64,000 nt of DNA from assembly GCF_001981305.1 (NCBI RefSeq), contig NZ_MSCW01000007.1, positions 248,001 through 312,000 of the forward strand, given 5' to 3'. A model generated the notes under the pieces. It saw only the letters and a list, made by a program, of their open reading frames with translations, did not search any database and was not told where the DNA came from. Made by a program: the position numbers and the translations under genes. This DNA comes from Marinobacter lutaoensis (GTDB lineage: Bacteria > Pseudomonadota > Gammaproteobacteria > Pseudomonadales > Oleiphilaceae). Below, piece after piece: positions 55,490 to 63,057 of this stretch. Every line of letters begins with the position of its first letter. The first letter of the stretch is position 1.

Positions 55490-58321
55490 ATGCTGACGCT
55501 GACCGCCAACGACATTCGACTGGGTGCCCGGGCCACAGACTGGAAGGAAGCACTGGCACAGGCCGCCCGGGACCTGGAACAGGCCGGCTATACCACCCCC
55601 GACTACCTTGATGGCATGATGACCCGGGAGCGGCAGTCGTCCACGGTTCTCGGCCATGGCATCGCCATCCCCCATGGCACCCCCGAAAGCCGGGGCGCGG
55701 TGGTGGCGACCGGCGTCCGCGTGCTGCAGTTTCCCGACGGCATCACCTGGCATGATGGCGCCCGGGTGCACGTGCTGGTGGCCATTGCCGCCCAGTCGGA
55801 CGAGCACCTGGACATCCTGCGCCATCTCACCCGCGTTCTCGACACCCCCGACCTGCCGGACACCCTGTCCCGAATCACCGATGCCGGCGACCTGGCGGCC
55901 CGTCTTTCCCGCACCCCCGTTACCCCGAAGTGCGACCGCGAGACCCTGTGCCTCGGCGTCGCGGCCACCAGCCCCGCCGAACTCGCCCTGGTGGCCGCCG
56001 CCCGTCTGCATCGCCTGCACTGCATCGACACCGGCTTCCTGGCCCGGATCGCCGAGCAAAACCCCATCGATCTGGGCCGGGGGTTCTGGCTGAGCCATCA
56101 CACCGAGGGGGCCCGGCATCCGGCCCTGGCCCTGGCCACTCCGGCAACACCGACACCCGGGCTTCAGGGCGTGTTCTGTCTGGCGGCACCCCGGGATGCG
56201 GCCGACGAGCTGCTGGAACGGATCGACCATATCCTGGCCGGCAACGCCCCCATGGACCGTCTGGACGCCGAGGCATGGCTGGCCGGAATGTCGGGGGAAG
56301 CCGGGCCGGCGGTCACGGCGACGGTGACCCTGCTTAACCACCCTGGGCTGCACGCCCGCCCCGCCAAGCACTTGGTCCAGGAGGCCCGCCGCCACAACGC
56401 CCACATCCGAATCCGGCTCCTGGAGGGCGACGGCCCGGCGGTATCGGCCACCAGCCTGACCCGGGTAATCGGACTGGGTGCGCGCCGGGGCCAGACCCTG
56501 CGCCTCTCCGCCACCGGCGAGGACGCCGAACAGGCCATCGCCGCCCTGACCCGGGCCATTCACGAGGGGCTGGGCGAGGCGGTTGCGCCCCTGGCCACGG
56601 CGGAAACCCGCGCGACCCACGCCGACCTCGAGCCGCCGGCCCCCCTGGTGGACGACCAGCCGATCAAAGCCGTTGCCGCCTCGCCGGGACTGGCACTGGC
56701 TCCGGCATTCGTGATGCGCCCCCCCACCCTGACTTACCCGGATACGGCCAATGACGGCGCAGAGCAGATCCGGCGTCTGCAACAGGCCTTGAAGGACGCC
56801 GCCGGGCAGCTGCAAACTCTGATCCGTCAGGCCGAGGGCGGCGAGGCCGCGCCCATTCTCTCAGTCCATGTGGAAATGCTGCGGGACGAGGACCTGTATC
56901 AGGCCGCCGTCGAAGCCATCCACGAGGGCGCGTCCGCCGAGGCTGCCTGGTGGCGAGCCATCGAGACCGCGGCCCGGGCCCAGGAAACTCTTGCCGACCG
57001 GGTACTGGCGGAGCGGGCCGCGGACCTGAGGGACGTCGGCCGACGGGTACTGGCCAACCTGTGCGGCGCGGCCCTGCCGACCCCGCCGGATACACCCTAT
57101 GTTCTGGTGGCGGAGGACCTGGGTCCCTCGGATGTGGCCCGGCTCGACCTCACCCGGGTACGCGGCCTGGTGACCGCCCGGGGCGGAGCGACCGCCCACA
57201 GCGCAATCCTGGCTCGGGCCCTGGGCCTGCCAGCGGTGGTTGGGGCCGGTGAGCGGGTACTGACTCTTGCCGACGGCACCGACCTGGTGGTGGACGGCGA
57301 ACGGGGCTGTCTGGTCGCCAACCCGGGCCGCGAGCGCCGGGAGCGCATTCACCGCCGCCTGGAACACCTGTCGGCGCTGCAGGCCCGGGCCCACGAATGC
57401 CGCCATCAGCCGGCGACAACGACGGACGGCCATACCGTTGAAGTCTGTGCCAACCTGGGCAACACCGCCCACACACCGGACGCGGTGGCACGGGGCGCCG
57501 ATGGCGTTGGCCTGCTCCGGACCGAATTCATTTTCATGGCACACCCGGAGGCGCCGGACCTGGAGACGCAAGTCCACGAGTACCGGCAGGCGTTTGCGGC
57601 CCTGGACGGACGGCCGCTGGTGGCCCGGACCCTGGACGTAGGCGGTGACAAACCGCTGGACTACTGGCCCCTGCCCCGGGAGGACAACCCGTTCTTGGGG
57701 ATGCGCGGCATCCGGCTGTCCCTGTCCCGGCCGGACATTCTCGAAACCCAGGTGCAGGCCCTGCTGACCGCCGCCGGCGACCGCCCCCTGCGCATCATGT
57801 TCCCCATGGTGAAGGATGTGGCGGAGTTCCGGGCGGCCCGGGCGATCGTCGACCGGGTGCAGGCGGACGTTCCGGTCGCCGACCTCCAGGTCGGGGTCAT
57901 GGTCGAGGTGCCCTCCTGTGCCCTGCTGGCCCAGAGCCTGGCCCCCGAGGTGGATTTCTTTTCCATTGGCACCAATGACCTGACGCAGTACACCCTGGCC
58001 ATCGACCGCGGTCACGGCACACTGTCCGCCGAGGCGGACGGCCTGCACCCGGCGGTTCTGAGGCTGATTCGGATGACGGTGGAAGCGGCCCACGACCATG
58101 GCCGCTGGGTCGGAGTGTGCGGCGAGCTGGCCTCCGACCCCCAAGCCGTTCCGGTACTGGTCGGCCTCGGCGTGGACGAGCTCTCGGTCACCAGCCGCCG
58201 GGTCCCGCTGGTGAAGGCATGCATCCGCAACCTGGACCTTGCCACGGCCCGCCGGCAGGCACACCGGGCTCTGTCCCTGGCCACCGCCGCCGAGGTCCGC
58301 GACGCCCTGGAGGCCGGCTGA
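55490..58321 (+). CDS. fruB: Fructose PTS multiphosphoryl protein EIIA-HPr-EI
   Basis: A 943-residue fusion providing all soluble steps of fructose phosphorylation. Domains are EIIA-Fru (about residues 1-145, active His62 in IPHGTPE), a linker, HPr (about 273-365, active His288 in NHPGLHARPAKH), and enzyme I (about 390-943, active His570 in GGATAHSAILARALGLPAVVG; PEP-binding block LRTEFIFM and VMVEVPSCALLAQSLAPEVDFFSIGTNDLTQYTLAIDR). This architecture is known from Pseudomonas. The stop overlaps the fruK start by one base. Confidence 0.96.
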   Translation: MLTLTANDIRLGARATDWKEALAQAARDLEQAGYTTPDYLDGMMTRERQSSTVLGHGIAIPHGTPESRGAVVATGVRVLQFPDGITWHDGARVHVLVAIAAQSDEHLDILRHLTRVLDTPDLPDTLSRITDAGDLAARLSRTPVTPKCDRETLCLGVAATSPAELALVAAARLHRLHCIDTGFLARIAEQNPIDLGRGFWLSHHTEGARHPALALATPATPTPGLQGVFCLAAPRDAADELLERIDHILAGNAPMDRLDAEAWLAGMSGEAGPAVTATVTLLNHPGLHARPAKHLVQEARRHNAHIRIRLLEGDGPAVSATSLTRVIGLGARRGQTLRLSATGEDAEQAIAALTRAIHEGLGEAVAPLATAETRATHADLEPPAPLVDDQPIKAVAASPGLALAPAFVMRPPTLTYPDTANDGAEQIRRLQQALKDAAGQLQTLIRQAEGGEAAPILSVHVEMLRDEDLYQAAVEAIHEGASAEAAWWRAIETAARAQETLADRVLAERAADLRDVGRRVLANLCGAALPTPPDTPYVLVAEDLGPSDVARLDLTRVRGLVTARGGATAHSAILARALGLPAVVGAGERVLTLADGTDLVVDGERGCLVANPGRERRERIHRRLEHLSALQARAHECRHQPATTTDGHTVEVCANLGNTAHTPDAVARGADGVGLLRTEFIFMAHPEAPDLETQVHEYRQAFAALDGRPLVARTLDVGGDKPLDYWPLPREDNPFLGMRGIRLSLSRPDILETQVQALLTAAGDRPLRIMFPMVKDVAEFRAARAIVDRVQADVPVADLQVGVMVEVPSCALLAQSLAPEVDFFSIGTNDLTQYTLAIDRGHGTLSAEADGLHPAVLRLIRMTVEAAHDHGRWVGVCGELASDPQAVPVLVGLGVDELSVTSRRVPLVKACIRNLDLATARRQAHRALSLATAAEVRDALEAG

Positions 58322-59286
58322 TGGCCCACATTCTCACCGTGACCCTGAATCCGGCCCTGGACCTGAGCGTGGAAACCCCGCGCCTGGCACTGGGCGAGGT
58401 CAACCGGACCGCCAATACCCGGCTGGAGCCGGCCGGCAAGGGGATCAACGTGGCCCGGGTACTGGCGCGGCTCGGCCACACCGTCACCGTCACCGGACTG
58501 CTGGGCGAGGCCAACGCGGCGCCGTTCGAGCGACTGTTCGAGGCCGAGGGGTTGCGGGACCGGTTCCTGCGCATTCCCGGGCAGAACCGGATCAACGTCA
58601 AGATCGCCGAATCCGATGGCCGGCTCACCGACCTGAACGGCACCGGCACACCGGTACCGGACACCGCCCTGGAGCCGCTGCAACGGCGCCTGGCCTCCGA
58701 ACTCGCGGGCTGCGATGCCGTGGTGATCGGTGGCAGTCTGCCGCCGGGCCTGCCCGCCAGCGGGCTGGCCCGGCTGGTGCAACAGGCCGGTGACGCCGGC
58801 ATTCCGGTATGGCTGGACACCTCCGGGGACGCCCTGACGGCCGGTGTTGCTGCCCGCCCCTTCGCGCTGAAACCCAATGCCGAGGAGCTGTCGGAATGGG
58901 CCGGACACCAGCTGCCGGACCTGGCCTCGGTGAGGTCGGCCGCACGCCGGCTTCAGGCCGGCGGCGTGGCGCAAGTCATCGTCTCACTGGGCGCCGACGG
59001 CGTGCTCTGGCTCGCTCCCAGCGGCACGTTTCAGGCCCAGGTGCCACCGGTCCGGGCGGTCAGCACCGTCTGTGCCGGCGACACCCTGCTGGCCGCCATG
59101 CTGCACGGGATGCTGAAGCAATGGCCGGCCCCCGAGGTGCTCCGGTTCGCCACGGCCCTGTCCGCCGAATGCGTGCGACACGTTGGCGTCGGTCACCCCG
59201 ACGCGGCGGACCTTCCCACCCTGCTCCAACTCACCCGGGTTCAACGCGGGCCCGGGCACAACAACACCGGGGAGATGCCAAGATGA
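58321..59286 (+). CDS. fruK: 1-phosphofructokinase FruK
   Basis: A 321-residue PfkB-family kinase making fructose 1,6-bisphosphate from fructose 1-phosphate. MAHILTVTLNPALDLSVE starts the family pattern; EPAGKGINVARVLARLGHTVTVTG, VVIGGSLPPGLP, LKPNAEELSEWAG, and the catalytic VCAGDTLLAAMLHG (Asp in GDxxxA) follow. Its TGA overlaps the fruA ATG. Confidence 0.96.
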   Translation: MAHILTVTLNPALDLSVETPRLALGEVNRTANTRLEPAGKGINVARVLARLGHTVTVTGLLGEANAAPFERLFEAEGLRDRFLRIPGQNRINVKIAESDGRLTDLNGTGTPVPDTALEPLQRRLASELAGCDAVVIGGSLPPGLPASGLARLVQQAGDAGIPVWLDTSGDALTAGVAARPFALKPNAEELSEWAGHQLPDLASVRSAARRLQAGGVAQVIVSLGADGVLWLAPSGTFQAQVPPVRAVSTVCAGDTLLAAMLHGMLKQWPAPEVLRFATALSAECVRHVGVGHPDAADLPTLLQLTRVQRGPGHNNTGEMPR

Positions 59287-61028
59287 ATGTGATGATTGTG
59301 ACCGCCTGCCCCCAGGGCGTGGCCACCCGATTTCTTGCCGCCCGAGCGCTGACGCGGGCGGCCCGGCAACGTGGCTGGTCGGTCACCACCGACCTGCGGG
59401 GGCCGGACGGCGGCGCGGAGACCCCGCCCGACACCACCGCCGTGGCGCGGGCGGACCTGGTGATCGCCGCCGTCGGCGTGCCGGTGGACCTGGACGCGTA
59501 TGCCGGCAAGCCCCTGTGGCAGGTTCCGGTCACCGCGGCCCTGTCCGATCCCGACGCCGTTCTCGACCGGGCCCGGGCCGAGGCCAGGCCCTGGCGTCCG
59601 GACACTCAGGCCACGGCAGAACCTGAGACCGTACCCCCGGACGAGGGCGGCCTGCGCATCGTCGCCGTGACCGCCTGCCCCACCGGCGTGGCCCACACTT
59701 TCATGGCGGCGGAAGCCCTGACCGCCGCGGCGGAGGCCGCCGGCCACCGGATCCGCGTGGAAACCCAGGGCTCCGTCGGCGCCCGCGATCCATTGACGGC
59801 GGACGAGATCGCCTCGGCGGACCTGGTGATCCTGGCCTGCGACATCGAAGTGGACCCCAGCCGCTTCGCCGGCAAGCGGGTGTGGCGCACCTCCACCAGC
59901 ACCGCCCTGAAGCAGCCGGCGGAAACACTCCGGGAGGCCATCGCCCACGCTCGGGAGTTTGAAGGCAACCCGCCCAAAGCCCGAAGCAGCGGCGCAAAAC
60001 GGGGCCCGTACAAACACCTGCTGACCGGGGTTTCCTTCATGCTGCCGATGGTGGTGGCCGGCGGCCTGCTGATTGCGCTGTCCTTCGTGTTCGGGATTGA
60101 AGCTTTCCAGGAGGAAGGCACCCTGGCAGCGGCCCTGATGCAGATCGGCGGCGGCACCGCATTCAAACTGATGGTGCCGCTGCTGGCCGGCTACATCGCC
60201 TGGTCCATCGCCGACCGACCGGGGTTGGCGCCGGGCATGATCGGTGGCTACCTGGCCAGTGACCTGGGGGCCGGTTTCCTCGGCGGCATCGTGGCGGGTT
60301 TCCTGGCCGGATACGTCGCCCGCTTCGTCAGCCGCAAGCTGCCCCTGCCCGAGAGCATCGAGTCCCTGAAGCCAATCCTGATCATCCCCCTGGTCGCCAG
60401 CCTGGTGACCGGCCTGGGCATGATCTACGTCATCGGTGAACCGATGGCGGCGATCATGGACGGCCTGACCGGTTTTCTGGAAAGCATGGGCACCACCAAC
60501 GCCATCCTGCTCGGCGCCATTCTCGGAGCCATGATGTGCTTCGATCTCGGCGGCCCGGTCAACAAGGCCGCCTACACCTTTGGCGTGGGCCTGCTGTCCG
60601 AGGCCAGCGGCGGTTCCGCACCGATGGCCGCGATCATGGCGGCGGGCATGGTACCGGCCATCGGCATGGGCGTGGCGTCATTCATTGCTCCGCGCAAGTT
60701 CGCCGAGGCCGAACGGCAGGCCGGTCGGGCTTCGTTCGTGCTGGGCCTGTGCTTCATTTCCGAGGGCGCGATTCCGTTCATGGCCAAGGACCCGCTGCGG
60801 GTGATTCCGGTGTGCATGGTGGGCGGCGCCATCACCGGGGCACTGTCCATGCTGTTCTCGGTGAAATTGATGGCCCCCCACGGCGGCCTGTTCGTACTGG
60901 CCATCCCCAACGCCGTCAGCGCGGTGCCGCTGTACTTGCTGGCCATTGCCGTTGGCTCGCTGTTTATTGGCGTGAGCTACGCGCTGGTCAAGGTCGGGCG
61001 GGCAGACGTCAGTACCGCCCCGGCCTGA
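59283..61028 (+). CDS. fruA: Fructose PTS permease EIIB'BC
   Basis: A 581-residue membrane component. There are two IIB-like domains: the first (residues 1-105, Cys9 in TACPQGVATRF) and the second (about 125-225, Cys132 in TACPTGVAHTFMAAEAL), followed by IIC from about 240 with roughly eight to ten membrane segments (MLPMVVAGGLLIALSFVFGI; FDLGGPVNKAAYTFGVGLL; FISEGAIPFMAKDPLRVIP). The second IIB carries the standard GVAHTFMAAEAL motif; the first is degenerate and probably does not transfer phosphate to sugar. It is the last gene of fruBKA. No typical T-rich terminator follows. Confidence 0.95.
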   Translation: MNVMIVTACPQGVATRFLAARALTRAARQRGWSVTTDLRGPDGGAETPPDTTAVARADLVIAAVGVPVDLDAYAGKPLWQVPVTAALSDPDAVLDRARAEARPWRPDTQATAEPETVPPDEGGLRIVAVTACPTGVAHTFMAAEALTAAAEAAGHRIRVETQGSVGARDPLTADEIASADLVILACDIEVDPSRFAGKRVWRTSTSTALKQPAETLREAIAHAREFEGNPPKARSSGAKRGPYKHLLTGVSFMLPMVVAGGLLIALSFVFGIEAFQEEGTLAAALMQIGGGTAFKLMVPLLAGYIAWSIADRPGLAPGMIGGYLASDLGAGFLGGIVAGFLAGYVARFVSRKLPLPESIESLKPILIIPLVASLVTGLGMIYVIGEPMAAIMDGLTGFLESMGTTNAILLGAILGAMMCFDLGGPVNKAAYTFGVGLLSEASGGSAPMAAIMAAGMVPAIGMGVASFIAPRKFAEAERQAGRASFVLGLCFISEGAIPFMAKDPLRVIPVCMVGGAITGALSMLFSVKLMAPHGGLFVLAIPNAVSAVPLYLLAIAVGSLFIGVSYALVKVGRADVSTAPA

Positions 61029-61089
61029 CCGGGGCGCGGCTTCCGACCAGGGCCCCAGGCTGGTGCAGGCGGCTCCCAAAGAAGGCATC

Positions 61090-61133
61090 GGAGCGTCACC
61101 TTCGCCCCCCGGACAGCCCCGGCGAACCGCTCC
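61090..61133. repeat. Nested inverted repeat between fruA and the sigma-54 promoter
   Basis: GGAGCG (61090-61095) pairs with CGCTCC (61128-61133), and inside it TTCGCC (61101-61106) pairs with GGCGAA (61121-61126), leaving a 14-base loop. No T run follows, so it is not an ordinary terminator. It could end fruA transcription by another route, or hold an enhancer-type binding site for the downstream promoter. Confidence 0.5.
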
Positions 61134-61152
61134 GGGACCGAGCTCCGAGGTT

Positions 61153-61168
61153 TGGCACGGCGAATGCA
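61153..61168 (+). promoter_or_regulatory. Sigma-54 promoter
   Basis: TGGCACGGCGAATGCA fits the sigma-54 consensus TGGCACG-N4-TTGCA with one mismatch (A for the first T of the -12 element). The invariant GG (61154-61155) and GC (61166-61167) are separated by exactly 10 bases. The predicted start is near 61179, giving a 49-base leader before the small ORF. Confidence 0.75.
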
Positions 61169-61183
61169 GGAGCAAAGCTGCAC

Positions 61184-61202
61184 GGGCCACGGGAGGTGGC
61201 CC
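61184..61202 (+). ncRNA. Leader hairpin with GGGAG loop
   Basis: GGGCCAC and GTGGCCC form a perfect 7-bp stem with the loop GGGAG, inside the predicted 5' leader. A GGA presented in a hairpin loop is the feature bound by CsrA/RsmA proteins, and the loop also resembles a Shine-Dalgarno sequence. The structure ends 12 bases before the SD of the small ORF. Confidence 0.55.
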
Positions 61203-61227
61203 CATCGTCTGACAGAGAGGTGTCGCC

Positions 61228-61338
61228 ATGAAACAAGCCAAACACTCCGACCTGTTGTTCGAACTGACCCAGCCGGAAGAGGAAGCCACGCTGCTGGCCC
61301 TCCACGACTACTTCGACTGGATGTTCTTCGCCAACTGA
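61228..61338 (+). CDS. Small protein of 36 residues, sigma-54 controlled (unrecognised)
   Basis: A short ORF not resembling any family I know. It begins MKQAKHSDLLFELTQPEEEA and ends LHDYFDWMFFAN, with an acidic middle (three consecutive Glu at 17-19) and an aromatic tail (Tyr28, Phe29, Trp31, Phe33, Phe34). Support for coding: GAGAGG 7 bases before the ATG, an in-frame TGA 15 bases upstream of the ATG, 30 of 36 codons ending in G or C (none in T), and its own promoter. Net charge is about -5, with no hydrophobic helix of membrane length. It could be a regulatory peptide, a precursor peptide or part of a dual-function RNA. Confidence concerns it being a real gene; function is unknown. Confidence 0.65.
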   Translation: MKQAKHSDLLFELTQPEEEATLLALHDYFDWMFFAN

Positions 61339-61345
61339 GTAAAAA

Positions 61346-61369
61346 AACGGGGGCCTGCAGGCCCCCGTT
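61346..61369 (-). terminator. Terminator of aceEF (also limits the small ORF transcript)
   Basis: AACGGGGGCC and GGCCCCCGTT form a perfect 10-bp stem with loop TGCA. On the minus strand seven T residues follow, making a strong terminator for aceF. On the plus strand the following GTCGTTCC is only weakly T-rich. Confidence 0.9.
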
Positions 61370-61419
61370 GTCGTTCCCGCTGCGGATGCGCACCGGGCGC
61401 ATCCGCCAGCCTCCCGCCG

Positions 61420-63045
61420 TTACAGCAACAGCGTCCGGATATCCCCGAGCAGCTGCGCCAGTCGCGTGGTGAAGCGTGCCGCGTCGGCACCGTTCACCGC
61501 GCGGTGGTCGTAGGACAGCGACAGCGGCAGCATCAGCCGGGGCTGGAAGGCCTGGCCATCCCACACCGGTTTCATGGCCGCCTTGGAGACCCCGAGAATC
61601 GCCACTTCCGGCGTATTCACGATGGGGGTGAACGCGGTGCCGCCAATGCCACCGAGGCTGGTGATGGTGAAACAGGCGCCCTGCATGTCGGCCGGCTTGA
61701 GCTCCTTGTCGCGGGCTTTCCTGGCCAGCTCCGCGCTCTCGGCCGCCAGTTGCCAGAGGCCTTTCTGATCCACATCCCGGACCACCGGCACCATCAGGCC
61801 GTGCGGCGTATCCACCGCGATGCCGATGTGGATGTATTTCTTGCGAATGACTTCCTTGCGCTCCATGTCCAGCGACACGTTGAACTGCGGCAGCTCCGCC
61901 AGTGCGGCGGCGCAGGCCTTGAGCAGGAACGCCAGTGGCGTCAGCTTGACGCCTTTCTTCTCGGCGGCCGCCTTCTGGGCCTTGCGGAACGCTTCCATGT
62001 CGGTGATGTCCGCCTCGTCGAACTGGGTGACGTGGGGCACGTTGAGCCAACTACGCTGCATGTTGGCCGCAGTCGCCGCCATGATCCGGGACATGGGTTC
62101 GCGTTCGATGTCGCCGAACTGGCTGAAATCCGGCAGTTTCACCCCGGGAATGCCACTGGCGGGCGCGCCCCCGGCTCCCTGCTGCACCTGCTGCAGCTGG
62201 CGCTTCACATAGGCCTGGACATCGTCCTTGACGATCCGCCCCTTGGGACCGCTGCCCTTGACCCGGGCCAGGTCGACTCCCAGTTCCCGGGCCAGTTTGC
62301 GGACCGCCGGGCCGGCGTGCACCTTGGCCCCGGGCGTCGGCATTTCATAGGTGGCGCCCAGGGGTTGCGGCGCGGGCTCGGGCTTCGCGGATTCGCGGGG
62401 CTCGGCCGGCCGTGATGGCTCGGCCGGGGCCGGCTCCGGCGACTCGGCCGCCGGGGGGGCGCCGGCGTCGGTCACCGTCATTTCCAGCAGGTCGTCGCCT
62501 TCGGACAGCTTGTCCCCGACTTTGACCAGAATCCGCTCCACCTTGCCGGCGAACGGCGAGGGGATTTCCATGGTGGCCTTATCCGACTCCACGGTCACCA
62601 GAGCGTCTTCTTCGGCGATGGTATCGCCCTCGGCAACGTTGAGTTCGATCACCGGCACCTGCTCAAACCCGTCCAGGGACGGCACCTTGACGGTCTCCCG
62701 GCGGCTACCCCCGGCGGCCTTCGGCGCCGGCGCGGGCTCGGCAGCCGGGGTGTCCGGCTCGGCGGCCCGGGGCTCGGCCTCGGCATCATCCTGCGCGGCG
62801 GACTCGCCGTCGGCGACGATCATGCCGACGACATCGCCCTCACGGACCTTGTCGCCGACCTTCACCGTGATCCGGGTCACCTTGCCGGCCACCGGGGCCG
62901 GCAGTTCCACCGAGGCCTTGTCGGACTCGACGGCCAGGATGGGATCCTCCTCGGCGACGGAATCACCTTCACTGACAATGATCTCGATAACCTCGACTTC
63001 CTCGGCACCGCCGAGATCGGGAACCTTGATTTCCTGTTCACTCAT
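61420..63045 (-). CDS. aceF: Pyruvate dehydrogenase E2, dihydrolipoyllysine acetyltransferase
   Basis: A 541-residue core subunit. Two lipoyl domains carry the modified lysines Lys43 (VESDKASVE) and Lys156 (VESDKATME), separated by Ala/Pro/Glu-rich linkers. The E1/E3-binding domain is HAGPAVRKLARELGVDLARVKGSGPKGRIVKDDV. The catalytic domain ends with the active His514 in SYDHRAVNGADAARF. It makes acetyl-CoA. It lies 12 bases after aceE. Confidence 0.96.
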   Translation of the reverse strand: MSEQEIKVPDLGGAEEVEVIEIIVSEGDSVAEEDPILAVESDKASVELPAPVAGKVTRITVKVGDKVREGDVVGMIVADGESAAQDDAEAEPRAAEPDTPAAEPAPAPKAAGGSRRETVKVPSLDGFEQVPVIELNVAEGDTIAEEDALVTVESDKATMEIPSPFAGKVERILVKVGDKLSEGDDLLEMTVTDAGAPPAAESPEPAPAEPSRPAEPRESAKPEPAPQPLGATYEMPTPGAKVHAGPAVRKLARELGVDLARVKGSGPKGRIVKDDVQAYVKRQLQQVQQGAGGAPASGIPGVKLPDFSQFGDIEREPMSRIMAATAANMQRSWLNVPHVTQFDEADITDMEAFRKAQKAAAEKKGVKLTPLAFLLKACAAALAELPQFNVSLDMERKEVIRKKYIHIGIAVDTPHGLMVPVVRDVDQKGLWQLAAESAELARKARDKELKPADMQGACFTITSLGGIGGTAFTPIVNTPEVAILGVSKAAMKPVWDGQAFQPRLMLPLSLSYDHRAVNGADAARFTTRLAQLLGDIRTLLL

Positions 63046-63057
63046 GTGGCGGTCTCC

